DNA of 64,000 nt from Edaphochlamys debaryana (taxonomy: Eukaryota; Chlorophyta; Chlorophyceae; Chlamydomonadales): the NCBI GenBank assembly GCA_016858145.1, contig JAEHOE010000004.1, forward strand, positions 1,798,001 to 1,862,000, in the 5' to 3' direction. Below the pieces are notes generated by a model. The model was not told the DNA's origin, did not search any database, and worked only from the letters and a program-made list of their open reading frames with translations. Position numbers and translations under genes: made by a program. Below, piece after piece: positions 1 through 10,109 of the stretch (its first letter is position 1; the number at the start of each line of letters is the position of its first letter).

Positions 1-788
1 GGGGAGGGCAGGGGGGAGAGGGGGGGAGGGGAGGGGGGAGGGGGAGGTGGAGGGGGCGATCGTGGCAAGAGGTTACCTGGGGGCAACACGTGCGAAAGCC
101 TTGGGCGCCATCCGGTCCATGCCTGCCCCTTGGGCTTCACGCTTGACACTCTCTATCACAAACCCCTCGCTCCCCCCAACTCCCTCCCCCATACAACCCC
201 ACCCGCACATCAGCACAGGGAACTCAGGCCGATGCCTGCCCTTTCGGCTTCACGCCTCTGAGCTGCCATTACTACAAGCCCCTCCCCCTCCTTCCCTCTG
301 CCCCCTACACCTCCCCACCCACCCATGAGCTCTGGGAACTCGGGCGGTGTCTTGGCGCTGATGGCTCGCGTGCAGGCCTCCTCCAGCCCCCCCACCAGCT
401 TGCCCAGCTGCGTCGTGTCGTTCATCTTGTGGAGCTCCGTGAACACCTTGAGCACGGGCGTCTCCTGCAGGCAGGGGGGTCGGGGGGTAGAGCGGGGGCT
501 AGTTTGGGGGGAGGGGGCATGGTCCCGGGTGGGGAGCGGACGTGGGGCCGAGGCCCAGGGTGCGGGGAGGGGGAGGGAGAGGGCATGGGAGTAGGGAAGG
601 GCGGGAGCTCGCTCGCTCCGCGCTCCCACCGCGGAGCGCCTGGCCGGCAAGCAAGGCCCGCATGGGCTGCCAGCATAGGGCCTGTAGCAGTAGCTGCTTA
701 CCATGAGGCCCATGAAGCCGCACTCCTGGAGGCCCTCGCATGCATCCTCCACCTGCTCCGCGAGCTCGGCTCTCTTCCGATCAGCCAT
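1..788 (-). CDS. Unrecognised small protein gene, partial (5' part)
   Basis: Two exons join in phase. The first runs 788 to 702, starting MADRKRAELAEQVEDACEGL and ending at a good GTAAGC donor. The second runs 464 to 323, contains PVLKVFTELHKMNDTTQLGK and ends PEFPELM before GTGGGT. A possible third exon begins after a CCCCCAG acceptor near 78 and reads GNLLPRSPPP before running into a C-rich tract at the window edge. The peptide is charged, helical-looking and has no signal peptide. An upstream in-frame ATG at 938 exists, but the MADRKR start follows the better-looking context. I could not assign a family; size and character are compatible with a small coiled-coil or complex-subunit protein, but that is a guess. 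It is divergent from the hydrolase gene at 1153. Confidence 0.5.
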
Positions 789-1152
789 GGCAGCGTCTTT
801 TGCACCAATGACAGCTGCGAGGTTTGAGATGTCTAAATTCGTTGCGGAGGAAGGGCAGGTGCAGGGTTCTCGCGCGCAATTTCGGAGCTCAAACGTCGCT
901 TCCCTCGCCCGTTTGTGGGGTACAGTGGCAAATGACACAGACGTGCTTGAGTGCGCGAGTTATTAACTATTGATGTTTCCCGAGGAGCACGCGTGCTGGG
1001 GACAGCTGCATCGAGACAGCTCCATGCAAGGCGCTTAGACACTGGACTCACCAAACGCTTCCGTTCTCACTACCGCTGCCCTGCCTAGCATATCGATCAA
1101 CACGCAAGCTCTCGACCCAAATCACTCGACCCTTGCGCGAGGACTTGCAGCG
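789..1152. promoter_or_regulatory. Probable shared promoter region between divergent genes
   Basis: This 364-bp gap separates the start of the minus-strand gene (788) from the plus-strand hydrolase (1153). It is visibly less G/C-homopolymeric than the introns around it. No definite TATA box was recognised. The promoter role is inferred only from the divergent arrangement. Confidence 0.35.
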
Positions 1153-4100
1153 ATGAGCGCTCTCTGCTGCGGCCTGCAGCACCGCCGGCCCTTCACATCA
1201 AGCGCGAGGCCATGTCGGCAGCGGGCAGTGGTGGTGCGGAGCGCGGTGGGCGCTGCCCCATCGCCCGTCACCATCGGCAAGCACACGCTGCCGGACGGCG
1301 CGAAGCTTGAGCTCGTCTCGCAGAAGGCATCTGTGAGTCGTTGTCAGCTGGGGAGCCTGCAACAGGCGTGTTATTTCCGTGTCACAGGGCGCGAGGGCGC
1401 TGTGACACCGGGCATGGCAGGGCCATCGGCAGCCCACCGTCTCCTCCTCGCTCTGTGCCCTCCACCTAGCTGCCCCTTGCCTCCAGGGTACGTCCAGCGG
1501 CCGCCCGCCCCTCCTCTTCGTGCACGGGTCCTACCACGCAGCCTGGTGCTGGCAGGTGGGGCCCGGGGAGGTCAGCCAGTTGGCGCCCCTGAGGCAGGCC
1601 ACGACCCCGGTCGTACCTCTTGTCTCTCTCAGTCCACAAACGAGCCACGGGATGGCGGGGGCTTTGGCCTATCGTTCCATAGTCGAATCACAACCGTGAA
1701 GCAGGAGGCAGGGTACACAACAGGGCGACGGCCTGACTCAGCCCGGCCCTGACTGCTGGGGGCCCCTACCCCGGCCCTCTGACCATCCTCCCTCCCCCTT
1801 CCGCGGCCCTGGTTGCTGGGCCCCCGGTATCTCCCCCAGGAGAACTTCACGCCATAACCTAGCTAACGGTACACAGCAGAGGCGCGGCCCTCATCCGAAT
1901 CCCCGTGGCAGCCCAGCGCTGACTGCTGCCCCCCCCCCCTCAAACCCGGCCCTTCAACCATTCTCCCGTCCTTCAGGAGAACTTCCTTCCCTACTTCTCC
2001 GCCCGCGGCTACGACGCTTACGCCGTCAGCATGCGGGCGCAGGGGGGGAGCGACCCGGCGCCCCCGGGCACGGTGCGGCACGGGGGGGGGGAGGGGGCGG
2101 GGGCGGGGGCTGGTTGGGAACGTCCAGATGACGGGTTCGGGCAAACGCAGCCAGATGAAAGAAAGAAAGTACGCCCTCGCTCGACTTAAGGGGCTCTTCA
2201 AAGCCTCAGGGTTTCGGGCGCTTCCGCACGCCCCCACGGGGGGGCGAGCCGACGGCCCCTCCAGGCGCCCTCCGTGGCTCCCTCCGCGCACCTTAGCGCA
2301 ACCCTGACCCCGCCCTCGGGGGGCACCAAACTCGATTCCCCCTACCGCTGCGACCCCAGGCGGTGGCGGGCACGCTGGACACGCTGGCTGCTGACGTGGC
2401 CTCCGTGGTGACTGCCGTACAGGTGTGCCGTACAGTGGAGGGATGAAGGTCGTAGCGCAGGCACTGTGCAAGGCAGTGGGGGTCTTCCTTCTCTTCCGTG
2501 CAACGAGGTGCGCCACGGATGTCCCTCTGATGCCTCTCCTTGCTTGCTCCTTGTCCGGCTGTCCGGCTGTCCGGCGGCCCTGCAGGCGGAGTCCGGGGGG
2601 CGGGCCCCAGTGGTGGTGGGGCACAGCTTCGGCGGCCTCATCGTGCAGAAGTGAGGAGCGGGGGGGGGGAGAGGGGAGGGGGAAGGGGGAAGGGGGAAGG
2701 GGGAAGGGGGAAGGGGGAAGGGGGAAGGGGGAAGGGGGAAGGGGGAAGGGGGAAGGGGGAAGGGGGAAGGGGGAAGGGGGAGGGGGAGGGGGGAGGGGAG
2801 AAGGGGGGAGGGGAGAAGGGGGGAGGGGGGAGGGGAGAAGGGGGGAAGCAGTGGCGGGTGAGGGCATGGGGGTATGGCAGGAAGCGGTAACGGATGGGCT
2901 GTGAGGGGCACGGGTAGGCGCGGGCACACCGACCGACGGAGGGCAGACGGCTGCGGCCGAGATGCCAGGCGATGAGCAGCCTCGGGGTGTGAAGAACCGG
3001 GGCAGCCATGGCACCGGGCCAGATATGGCAATGGGCAAAGGGCTGCGTGTGTTGGCTTCTGGACGCCGGACACCGAGTAAAGGCTCATGTGGCAGCAGGC
3101 GGTCACTCACCCCACCATCACGCCTTGACCAGCCGCGCCGCCTCCATGCCCCTCCTCCCCCTCCGCCAGGTACGTCCTCGCCTCCGCCGCCCCCGGCGCC
3201 CCAGCCTCCCTGAGCCCCGGCTCCTTCCCGCCCCTGCCCGGCGTTGGCTTCGTGTGCTCCGTGCCCCACACCGGCAACAAGCAGCTCGTCATGCGCTTCC
3301 TCATGCGGGACCCCATCTTCTCATTCAAGCTCACCTGGTGGGTGTAGGGGGTTGGGATGGGAGCGGATGAGGGATTCTCGCTACCCGTTTTCTCATTTCA
3401 GCTCACCTTGTGGGTGCCGGGTGCCTGGGATGGGGGTTCATGCGTGCTTCTCGCTACCCGCAGGGGATTCGTGGCCCGGTCCTTCGCCCGCTCCGTGGAC
3501 GCCTGCCGGGAGCTCTTCTTCTCAGCCGACATCCCCCGGGACCAGCTGGAGAGGTGTGTGTGGGGGGGGGGGGCCCGGGACCAGCTGGAGAGGTGGGGGG
3601 GGGGGGGGCCGGGACCAGCTGGAGAGGTGGGGGGGGTAGGGGGGGGGTAAGGGGGGGCGATGCGTGGAGAAGACGGGGGGCTGACGGAGCCGGTGTGCTG
3701 CAGAGGTGCAGGCTGGAGGGTTGGGGGAGTCGGGAGGTGCTGGAGAGTTGGGGGTGGCGGCGGAGGGCAGTGATGCTTGGCAGCGCGGGGAGGGGGAAGG
3801 GCGGACTGCACGGGAGGAGGAGCAAGCTGAAAGCCAATGCCTCTTTATCGGTCTTTCACCACAACTCGCCCCTGACCCTCGCCTGCCTCCCCCCCCCCCC
3901 CGAGAAGATACCAGAAGCTGCTGGCAGCCGCCAGCCCCACCCGCCTCATCGACCTCAAGTGAGGGGGAGTGGCAAGAGGGGGAGGTGTCGTGAGTCGTAT
4001 GTGCACTAGGGAGGGAGCGGCGGGGCGGTTTGAGAAGGAGGCGCCGGCCGCCCCGTGTGCCTGTGCATGGCTTCTCTTGGGCCCGCCCCGCGCCCCTCTT

Positions 4101-4801
4101 CGCCTTGCTTGCATTCCCCGCTTTGCCCTCCTGCCCCCACCTCACCGCGTGAACCGCGTGCCTCCCCCACCCCCGCCCCCCCCATGGACATGGGCACCCC
4201 GGTGCAGCTGCCACGTCCTCACCTGTGCCCCCCCCCCCCCCCGCGCTCCGCCCCCCCCCCCCCCGTCAACCCCGCTCCGCCCCCCTGCCCCCCCCCAGGG
4301 ACATGAACGCGCAGGTGCCGCTGCCCGCGCCCCCCGCCCACGCCCCCCCCGCCCTCGTGCTGGGGGGCACGGACGACGCAGTGGTGGACGTGCAGGCGGT
4401 CAAGGTGGGGGGGCGGGGGGGAAGGGGGAAGACGGGACGAGGGGCCGAGCTGTCCCTTCCACTCAGTTCCAAACACTCCCTCCCTCACTCCCGCTCTCCC
4501 TCTCTCCCTCTTACCCCCCCCCCAGGAGCTTGCCGCCTACTACGGGGTGTCCCCAGTGGTGCTGCAGCGCATGGCCCACGACTGCATGCTGGTGGGGGGG
4601 GAGGAGGGAGGGGGGGAGGGCGCACGACTGCATGCTGGTGGGGGGGGGGGCCAAGGGGGAGGGGCCAAAGACAGCCTGAGACACCTGAGGGCAGGCTCGA
4701 GCACTGGGTCACTCACTGGCGTCACTCTGCTGTGCTGTCCGCAGGACACGCGGTGGGAGGAGACGGCTCAGGCGCTGGAGGGCTGGCTGGCCAAGCTGTG
4801 A
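1153..4801 (+). CDS. Plastid-type alpha/beta hydrolase, 11 exons
   Basis: Exons 1153-1332, 1487-1555, 1977-2072, 2360-2422, 2586-2650, 3170-3337, 3464-3553, 3908-3958, 4299-4404, 4526-4591 and 4745-4801 sum to 1011 nt, an intact 336-residue frame. The first 35-40 residues are rich in Arg, Ser and Ala without acids (start MSALCCGLQHRRPF), like an algal organelle transit peptide. The fold shows LLFVHGSYHAAWCW (oxyanion region), the nucleophile elbow VVVGHSFGGL (Ser in the fifth exon), the acid in VLGGTDDAVVD and the histidine in RMAHDCML, so the Ser-Asp-His triad appears complete. Substrate is unknown; the closest general match is single-domain AB-hydrolase-1 proteins of plants and cyanobacteria. 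Several introns contain duplicated exon edges. Confidence 0.88.
2651..2860 (+). repeat. Purine-only (GGGGGAA)n tract in hydrolase intron
   Basis: The intron following the GHSFGG exon starts GTGAGG and then becomes about 200 bp of pure purine with a 7-bp core of five G and two A, grading into GGGGAG repeats. It is a strand-asymmetric polypurine tract able to form triplex or G-quadruplex structures; the transcript strand is the G-rich one. Confidence 0.9.
3535..3630 (+). repeat. Triplicated exon end plus splice donor
   Basis: The last bases of the hydrolase exon ending at 3553 (GGACCAGCTGGAGAG followed by GTG) recur at 3573-3595 and 3609-3630. Each copy keeps the 5' splice site, so three equivalent donors lie within about 80 bp. 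Similar copies occur in this gene at 3319-3344 versus 3390-3416, 4577-4597 versus 4623-4640, and at an acceptor at 1833-1850 versus 1971-1988. Confidence 0.85.
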
Positions 4802-6356
4802 GGCCCTGGCCCTGCCGGGGGTTTTTGTGGAGGCAGGCGCTGCGCTGGCGCTGCTGGGCTTTGCCGCCAGGAGCTGCTTGGCGCGGGGCGGCGCGGCGGG
4901 TGGTTGGAGCTGGGGGAAGGAGGGTCGGCGCCGGGCGCTGCAGGGCGAGGCAGGGCGGTGCCAGGGGGCTGCGGCCATAGGGGGCAGGCGCTGCCGGGCG
5001 GAGGCGGTGCCAGGGGCTGCTGGGCGCTGGGGCACGGAGCGAGCGCTGTGGGCTGCGCGCATGCACCGGTATGTAGGGTATGGAGAGGCTTTGGCGGAAG
5101 GCACTGCTCGCTACGCGGTGCCGCCTGCCTCCGCAAGCATGCGGCCTGCGTTGGGACGTGGGGGTGACGCGGAGCGGCGCGGAGCGGCGGGGCCCCACGG
5201 CTGCTCAGCGGCCGTTGGTGACCCAGCTGGGGCGGGGTGGGGCGCATGGGGGCGGGATCTGGATCCGGAGTTCGGACCATGACGGGACCTTTCGGGCGCC
5301 TCGAGGGCAGGACGCCTTTGGCGGTCGGACGGGGCCCGTGCTGGCGGTGCGGGCTGGGTGTGGGGTGGGTGAGGTGGCTAGCTGCTGCCACTGCCCGTTG
5401 GCCGTTTGACCGAGCACGGGCGGCTTGGGCCAGGTGCTTTGGAGCCCGGAGGTGGTTAGGAGTTGGTTTGTGCCCCGTGTTTGGACTGAAGGAGGGGGGG
5501 AGTGAAGGCCTGGTGGAGGTGTGGGGCGAGGACGGGGGCGGGGGCGCGCGTTCGGGTGCTCAGGCGGGGGGGTGCCTCCATGCCACATGGCAGCTGTGCA
5601 GCTATGAGCATGTGTGGGGTGATATGGAAGGATTGTGGATACATGGTAATGGAGAGCAGTGGCACGAGATGGTTGTGCGTCCTGCAGGGGTACGTGTACT
5701 GGCGCTGGCTTCTGTTCCCACAGCCCACGGGAACCTGCGTGCCCCGGGTAAAGGCCCTTTCGTTCGTCTCATGCGCAACATGCAAACTGTTGGATTGGTT
5801 AGGGGCAAGCCATGGCAAACCTCCGCGCAAGTCATGGCGAGCCCCGGAGGTAGGAGTCCGGGGCTGCCAGGTAGGTAGCCTGGGTACGATTCGTGTGCCT
5901 CTTAAGGTGGCCACCAGACTCCCCGCATACGTCCCGCACATCAGGTATACAGAGCATATAGTGGAAGTGTAGTGTGTGTGGCGACAGGCTGCGAAGACTC
6001 CCCCAAAATGTGTTGGTGACTGGCTTGCACCGAAGCCTGTGTAGCCCGACCAAGAGCGACTTTGTTCCTCAGACAGCATAAGCTGTGTACCACAGCAACA
6101 CTTGGGGCCAGTCTCGCAAGAAAGCCAGCCCGAGCACACTTTCCCCAGGGAGCGCGGACCTTCTCAACTGTTTTCAGCCCGTAGCCACTACACAGGTACA
6201 TCGAAAGTCTGCTGGAAAAGCCTCCTGCCTGCCTGCCTGGCGTCGCATGGAATGCGCACGGGGCGAGCTGGCCAACACACGCTACTTGTGCTCCTCCTGT
6301 GGCTTTCCTCCAGGAGAAGCAACCCTGCTCTCGCGGAAAACGCGGGCGGCTCTGCC
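4802..6356 (+). other. Intergenic: hydrolase 3' region and promoter of next gene
   Basis: No exon-like segment with family resemblance was seen on either strand. The first 700 bp are G-rich with many open frames caused by composition. The last 700 bp (from about 5600) are more balanced in base content and probably contain the promoter and 5' UTR of the secreted-protein gene. Confidence 0.5.
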
Positions 6357-8531
6357 ATGGCTCTGTCCCGGCGACGACAACCCTTGACCCTGCTGGCAGT
6401 AGCCGCGCTGCTCATTGCCTCGGGGCAGTGGGTGGCGCCAGCCTTCGGGCAAACAACGTGAGGCTGGGTCACACTCGGGCAGAGGGGTGCAAGAGGGGCG
6501 CGGCCCCCGGTGAAGGGGTCTCCCCACCGCCACGTGCCGCGTGCCTCGTGCCCCTTCAACACTGACCTCCCCCCCCTTTCCCCCCTCTCTGCGCCCCCGC
6601 CGCAGCCGCCTCCCAGCTGGGTCCCATCAGTGCCGGGCCGTGGGGCGTCTTCCGCTTCGCCGACCCCCTGGCGCAGTGGATTTGGAGCGCCCCGGGGGCC
6701 GCCAGCGACGCCCCCACGGACGTGGTGTCGGTCTTCAGCCGCGTGCTGACCCTCGACGAGCCAACGCACGCGGCCATGTCAATCATGGTGGACAGGTGGG
6801 GCAGGGCGGCGGGTGCGGGGGCGGCGGTAGCTGTAACATGGCGTGCAGGCCCCATAAGCCCTGAAGCAAGACAGCCGAGGCGTGCGGCTCAACGGGGCCC
6901 TTCGCACGAGCCCCACGCCACCCCACCCCAGCCGCTTTGAACCCCTTCAAACCCTCTCCCACCCTACCTTTCTCACGTCCTTCACCCCCCATCACCGCCC
7001 TTCCCATAGTTACGCCGATGTGTGGCTCAACGGGGCCTACGTGGGCAGCGCCAGCACCGGCTGGCCGCTGTCGGGACGAGCAAGTGCCGTACTACGCGTA
7101 ACCTTAGTCTCGGGGCGCAACACGCTGGTGGTGCGGGCCACCAACACGCCGCAGCTGGGGCCCACTGGGGCTCCACCCGGGACCCTGGCCGGGCCCGGCG
7201 GGGCCCAGGAAGGCCCGGGTGGTGGCAACCCCGCGGGGTTGCTGCTGACGGTCATTAGCAGCGACGGCAACTTCCTGGCGCGATCGGATGAGACGTGGGA
7301 CGTCACCAAGTCGACGTCGGCGCCGGCGCCTTCGGCCGCCGTGGCTGTGCGTGAGTGTGGGGGGCTGGTCGCGGAGGACGGAGAAGCGGAGGCGCGGCAG
7401 GGAGCCAGCTGGGTCTGTGGATGTGTGGTGGAGGCAGGCCGTAGAGGCGTAGCAGCGCGGGCGCACGGGTTCACGTGGCGGAGCTCTTTGGGGAAGGGAG
7501 GCACCGTTACGGAGGGCAAGGATGCCTCCCTGACCCTCATCCCCTCCCTCATCCCGTCGGGTCTCACCGTATGCCGACCGTGCCTTGGCGCCTCACAGCT
7601 GCGACCGAGCTCGGCTCCTGGACGCCGCCCAAAACCGGCGCCAACGCAACAGCGAGGTCCTTCCCCGACCCCCTGGCTAGATGGATCGGCCCCGCCCCCG
7701 GCTCCAGCGGCTCGGGGGACGCCACCCTGACCCTCGCGTTTCGGTACACCGCCGCCGCCGCCACCACCGGCACCCTGTACCTCGTGCCCAGCAGGTGGGG
7801 CCTGGGCGGGGCCTGGGCGGGGCCTGGATGGGGCCGGGGTCGGGCTGGAGGATGGATGAGGGCCTGGCCTCGTGGGTCCCCTCCCGGGCCTGCGCGGCCC
7901 GCTGCCACGGCCTTCGGTCTGCGCTGCCGTCCGTCCCTTCGCCCACAACCACCCGCTCCCCCGCCCCAACCCCATCCGCCCCCACTCCCGCTCACACCGA
8001 TGTCGTTGACTCCTGACTTCACCCTCCTTCCCCAACGCCCCCTCCCCCTCCACCCCCAGCCACGCCGACGTCTTCCTCAACGACACCTACCTCGCCTCCC
8101 TCGAGTGGGCCGACACTGCCCTCACCACGGGCCCCTGCCCCTCGCTCACACTCCCCCTGGCCGCGGGCACCAACTCCCTGGCGCTGCGGACCTCGGTTGC
8201 GGCCAACGTGCCGCCGCCGGGCGGCGGCGCGGGCGTGCCCATGGTCCTGGCGGCGCTGGTGGTGGAGGGGGTGGGGGTGATGCGGAGCGACGACAGCTGG
8301 GTGGTGGCGCCCTCGCTGGCGCCCGTGGTGGCGGCCACGGGCAAGCGCGCGCCTGGGTGGGTGGGCCGGCCCAGGCGGAGCCCCAAGCCGCCGTCGAGGC
8401 CGTCGCGGCCGCCGCCCCGGCCCAAGCGGGAGAGGAAGAAGACGAAGAACAAGGGCTCGCCGAGTCCGGGGCCGAGCCCGGGGCCGGAGCCGAGCCCGGG
8501 CCCTGCCGGGCGCAGGCAGCTGCGGCATTGA
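6357..8531 (+). CDS. Secreted protein with two repeated jelly-roll-like domains and SP-rich tail
   Basis: Exons 6357-6457, 6631-6795, 7010-7350, 7599-7794 and 8060-8531 sum to 1275 nt, an intact 424-residue frame. Residues 1-32 are a clear signal peptide (MALSRRRQPLTLLAVAALLI then SGQWVAPAFG). Two homologous repeats follow. The first has WGVFRFADPLAQWIWSAPGA and then YADVWLNGAYVGS with NTLVVRATN. The second has SFPDPLARWIGPAPG and then HADVFLNDTYLAS with NSLALRTS. This pattern of an aromatic opening strand, xADVxLNxxYxxS and a closing Nxxxxxx strand resembles galactose-binding-like beta-sandwich domains. Both repeats are split by an intron at the same place (before YADVW and HADVF). The C-terminus is Lys/Arg-rich and then SPGPSPGPEPSPGP, a hydroxyproline-glycoprotein-type motif. 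Likely extracellular matrix or wall; ligand unknown. Confidence 0.82.
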
Positions 8532-10109
8532 GGGCTGGAACCAGCGCGTTACGGCGTGGAGGTGGATGGGTTGGAGGGCAGCAAGCAGGCGAAGTAGGCT
8601 AAGAGGTCTTGGCGAGGCCAGTGGGATTGCAGGATTGTTGCAGGAAGGAGAGCTGTGCAAGGGAGGGGCGGGAAAGAACTGATCCTATCGTTGGGTACAA
8701 TCCGCGCAAGTATCACGACATGTCCTGGTAGGTTCTGTAGTCCATGCGTCGGTTAGCTGCTGCGGGCTTTCCGCCTGCCGCACTGGCTGCACGCGTCCTC
8801 ATCAGCACACGCCCAGAGTCAACCAACATCACAAGTTTATGCGCTCCTTATTGCGTCCCCGCCCGCTGAGACTGGATTGTGATCACTGTGTGATAATGAG
8901 TTGCCAGGCACGCACGCATTCATTGCCCCTGGGAAGGCGGCGACATACAGTAACGTGCAAGGCTGGCATGCCTGCATAGGATTGAAGGAATTGGGCTTGG
9001 AAGATGGAGAGGCGTTGGGTCATCGAGTTGCTTGCGCCGAGGCTGAGGACGGTGTTGCTCAAGGCAGGGTCTGTGTTGGGACGATGAGGAGGTCATGTTG
9101 GTATGTAGATATGCCTTCACTCATTTGGAAACACGTGGGTGATGAGAGGTTGGGGTGAGGGCATTGGGTGCGTGACAGCGCCGGGCCCCGCCGGGCCCTC
9201 TGGTGGGAAGAGGTAGCGGGCTTCTTTCTGCTGGGGCTGTGGTGGTTTGGGGCCTTGGGCTTGGGTCAGGGGTTTGAGGCCTGGTAACGCACACTGCTGA
9301 GGCTTCCCGCAGTCGTTGAGGTTAGTAGCGAAGGCATAGCAAGACGTTTAGGAGCCAAGAAAGCGGCTGACGGTGTGTGCCTGTGTGGAGGCCCGAGCTT
9401 CAGTAGCCGCTGAAAGCAGCTGGTGTGTGCTGCGGGCGTAGCATCGAGGCGTAGCATGGGGTGGACATACGGGACATACGGTACAGACAGGTACAGGCAG
9501 GTACAGGCAAGTCGTGACGAGGAGGTCAGGGAGGAGGTCACCCCGGACTGCCCGGAGGCCGCCCAGGGGGCTGAGCCCGGCCAGCTAGAGCGGCAGCTGC
9601 GCGGGTCAAATGAGGACCTGAGGGGCTGTTCGCCGTGGTCGTTGCGGTGGGGTTGGGTCATGCGTCTCGTGTGTTGACAAGGCCGCCCCACTTTGCCCCA
9701 GTATGTGCCACTGGGACTCAGCTGAGGCAGTCCCGCCACAGCCAACCCTCGCCAGAGCGGGGTCCGGGGCGACCGGTGGGGGGGAGGCGGGGTCCGGGGG
9801 GCAGGCGTGTGGAGTTGGGTCGGGGCACGGCACGCGATTAGGCTGTACGCAACGCAACAGAGGGACGGAGAGATAGGGCAGGGTCCGGGGGCCTCCCTTT
9901 TGTCGCATGTGTAGTACATACCACTGGTACGGAGGTGGAGCAGTCCCGCCACGGCTTACCCTCGGCAAGAGCCGCTTCAGATGGATGGGGGGCAGGGGTG
10001 ACGAAGTGTGTCGGGGAAAGGCACGGCGCGTCGTGCCACGCGTACCCGCAACTCAATCCTACCAGTCCGAAGCCCTCCTTACTCATAGTATCTATTTGCG
10101 TGCGCCCAT
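8532..10109. other. Intergenic, with diverged direct repeat
   Basis: No gene was recognised. A diverged direct repeat is visible: 9702-9765 and 9922-9990 share an ACTGG...GCAGTCCCGCCAC...CCCTCG pattern. Short TACGG/TACAGG reiterations occur near 9465-9510. The stretch probably combines the 3' UTR of the secreted-protein gene with the promoter of the HAD gene. Confidence 0.45.

Noticed and set aside
1863..3269. Long minus-strand open frame opposite the hydrolase gene
   Set aside because: Its translation is Pro/Ser/Arg low-complexity from the purine tract, and it overlaps well-supported plus-strand exons.
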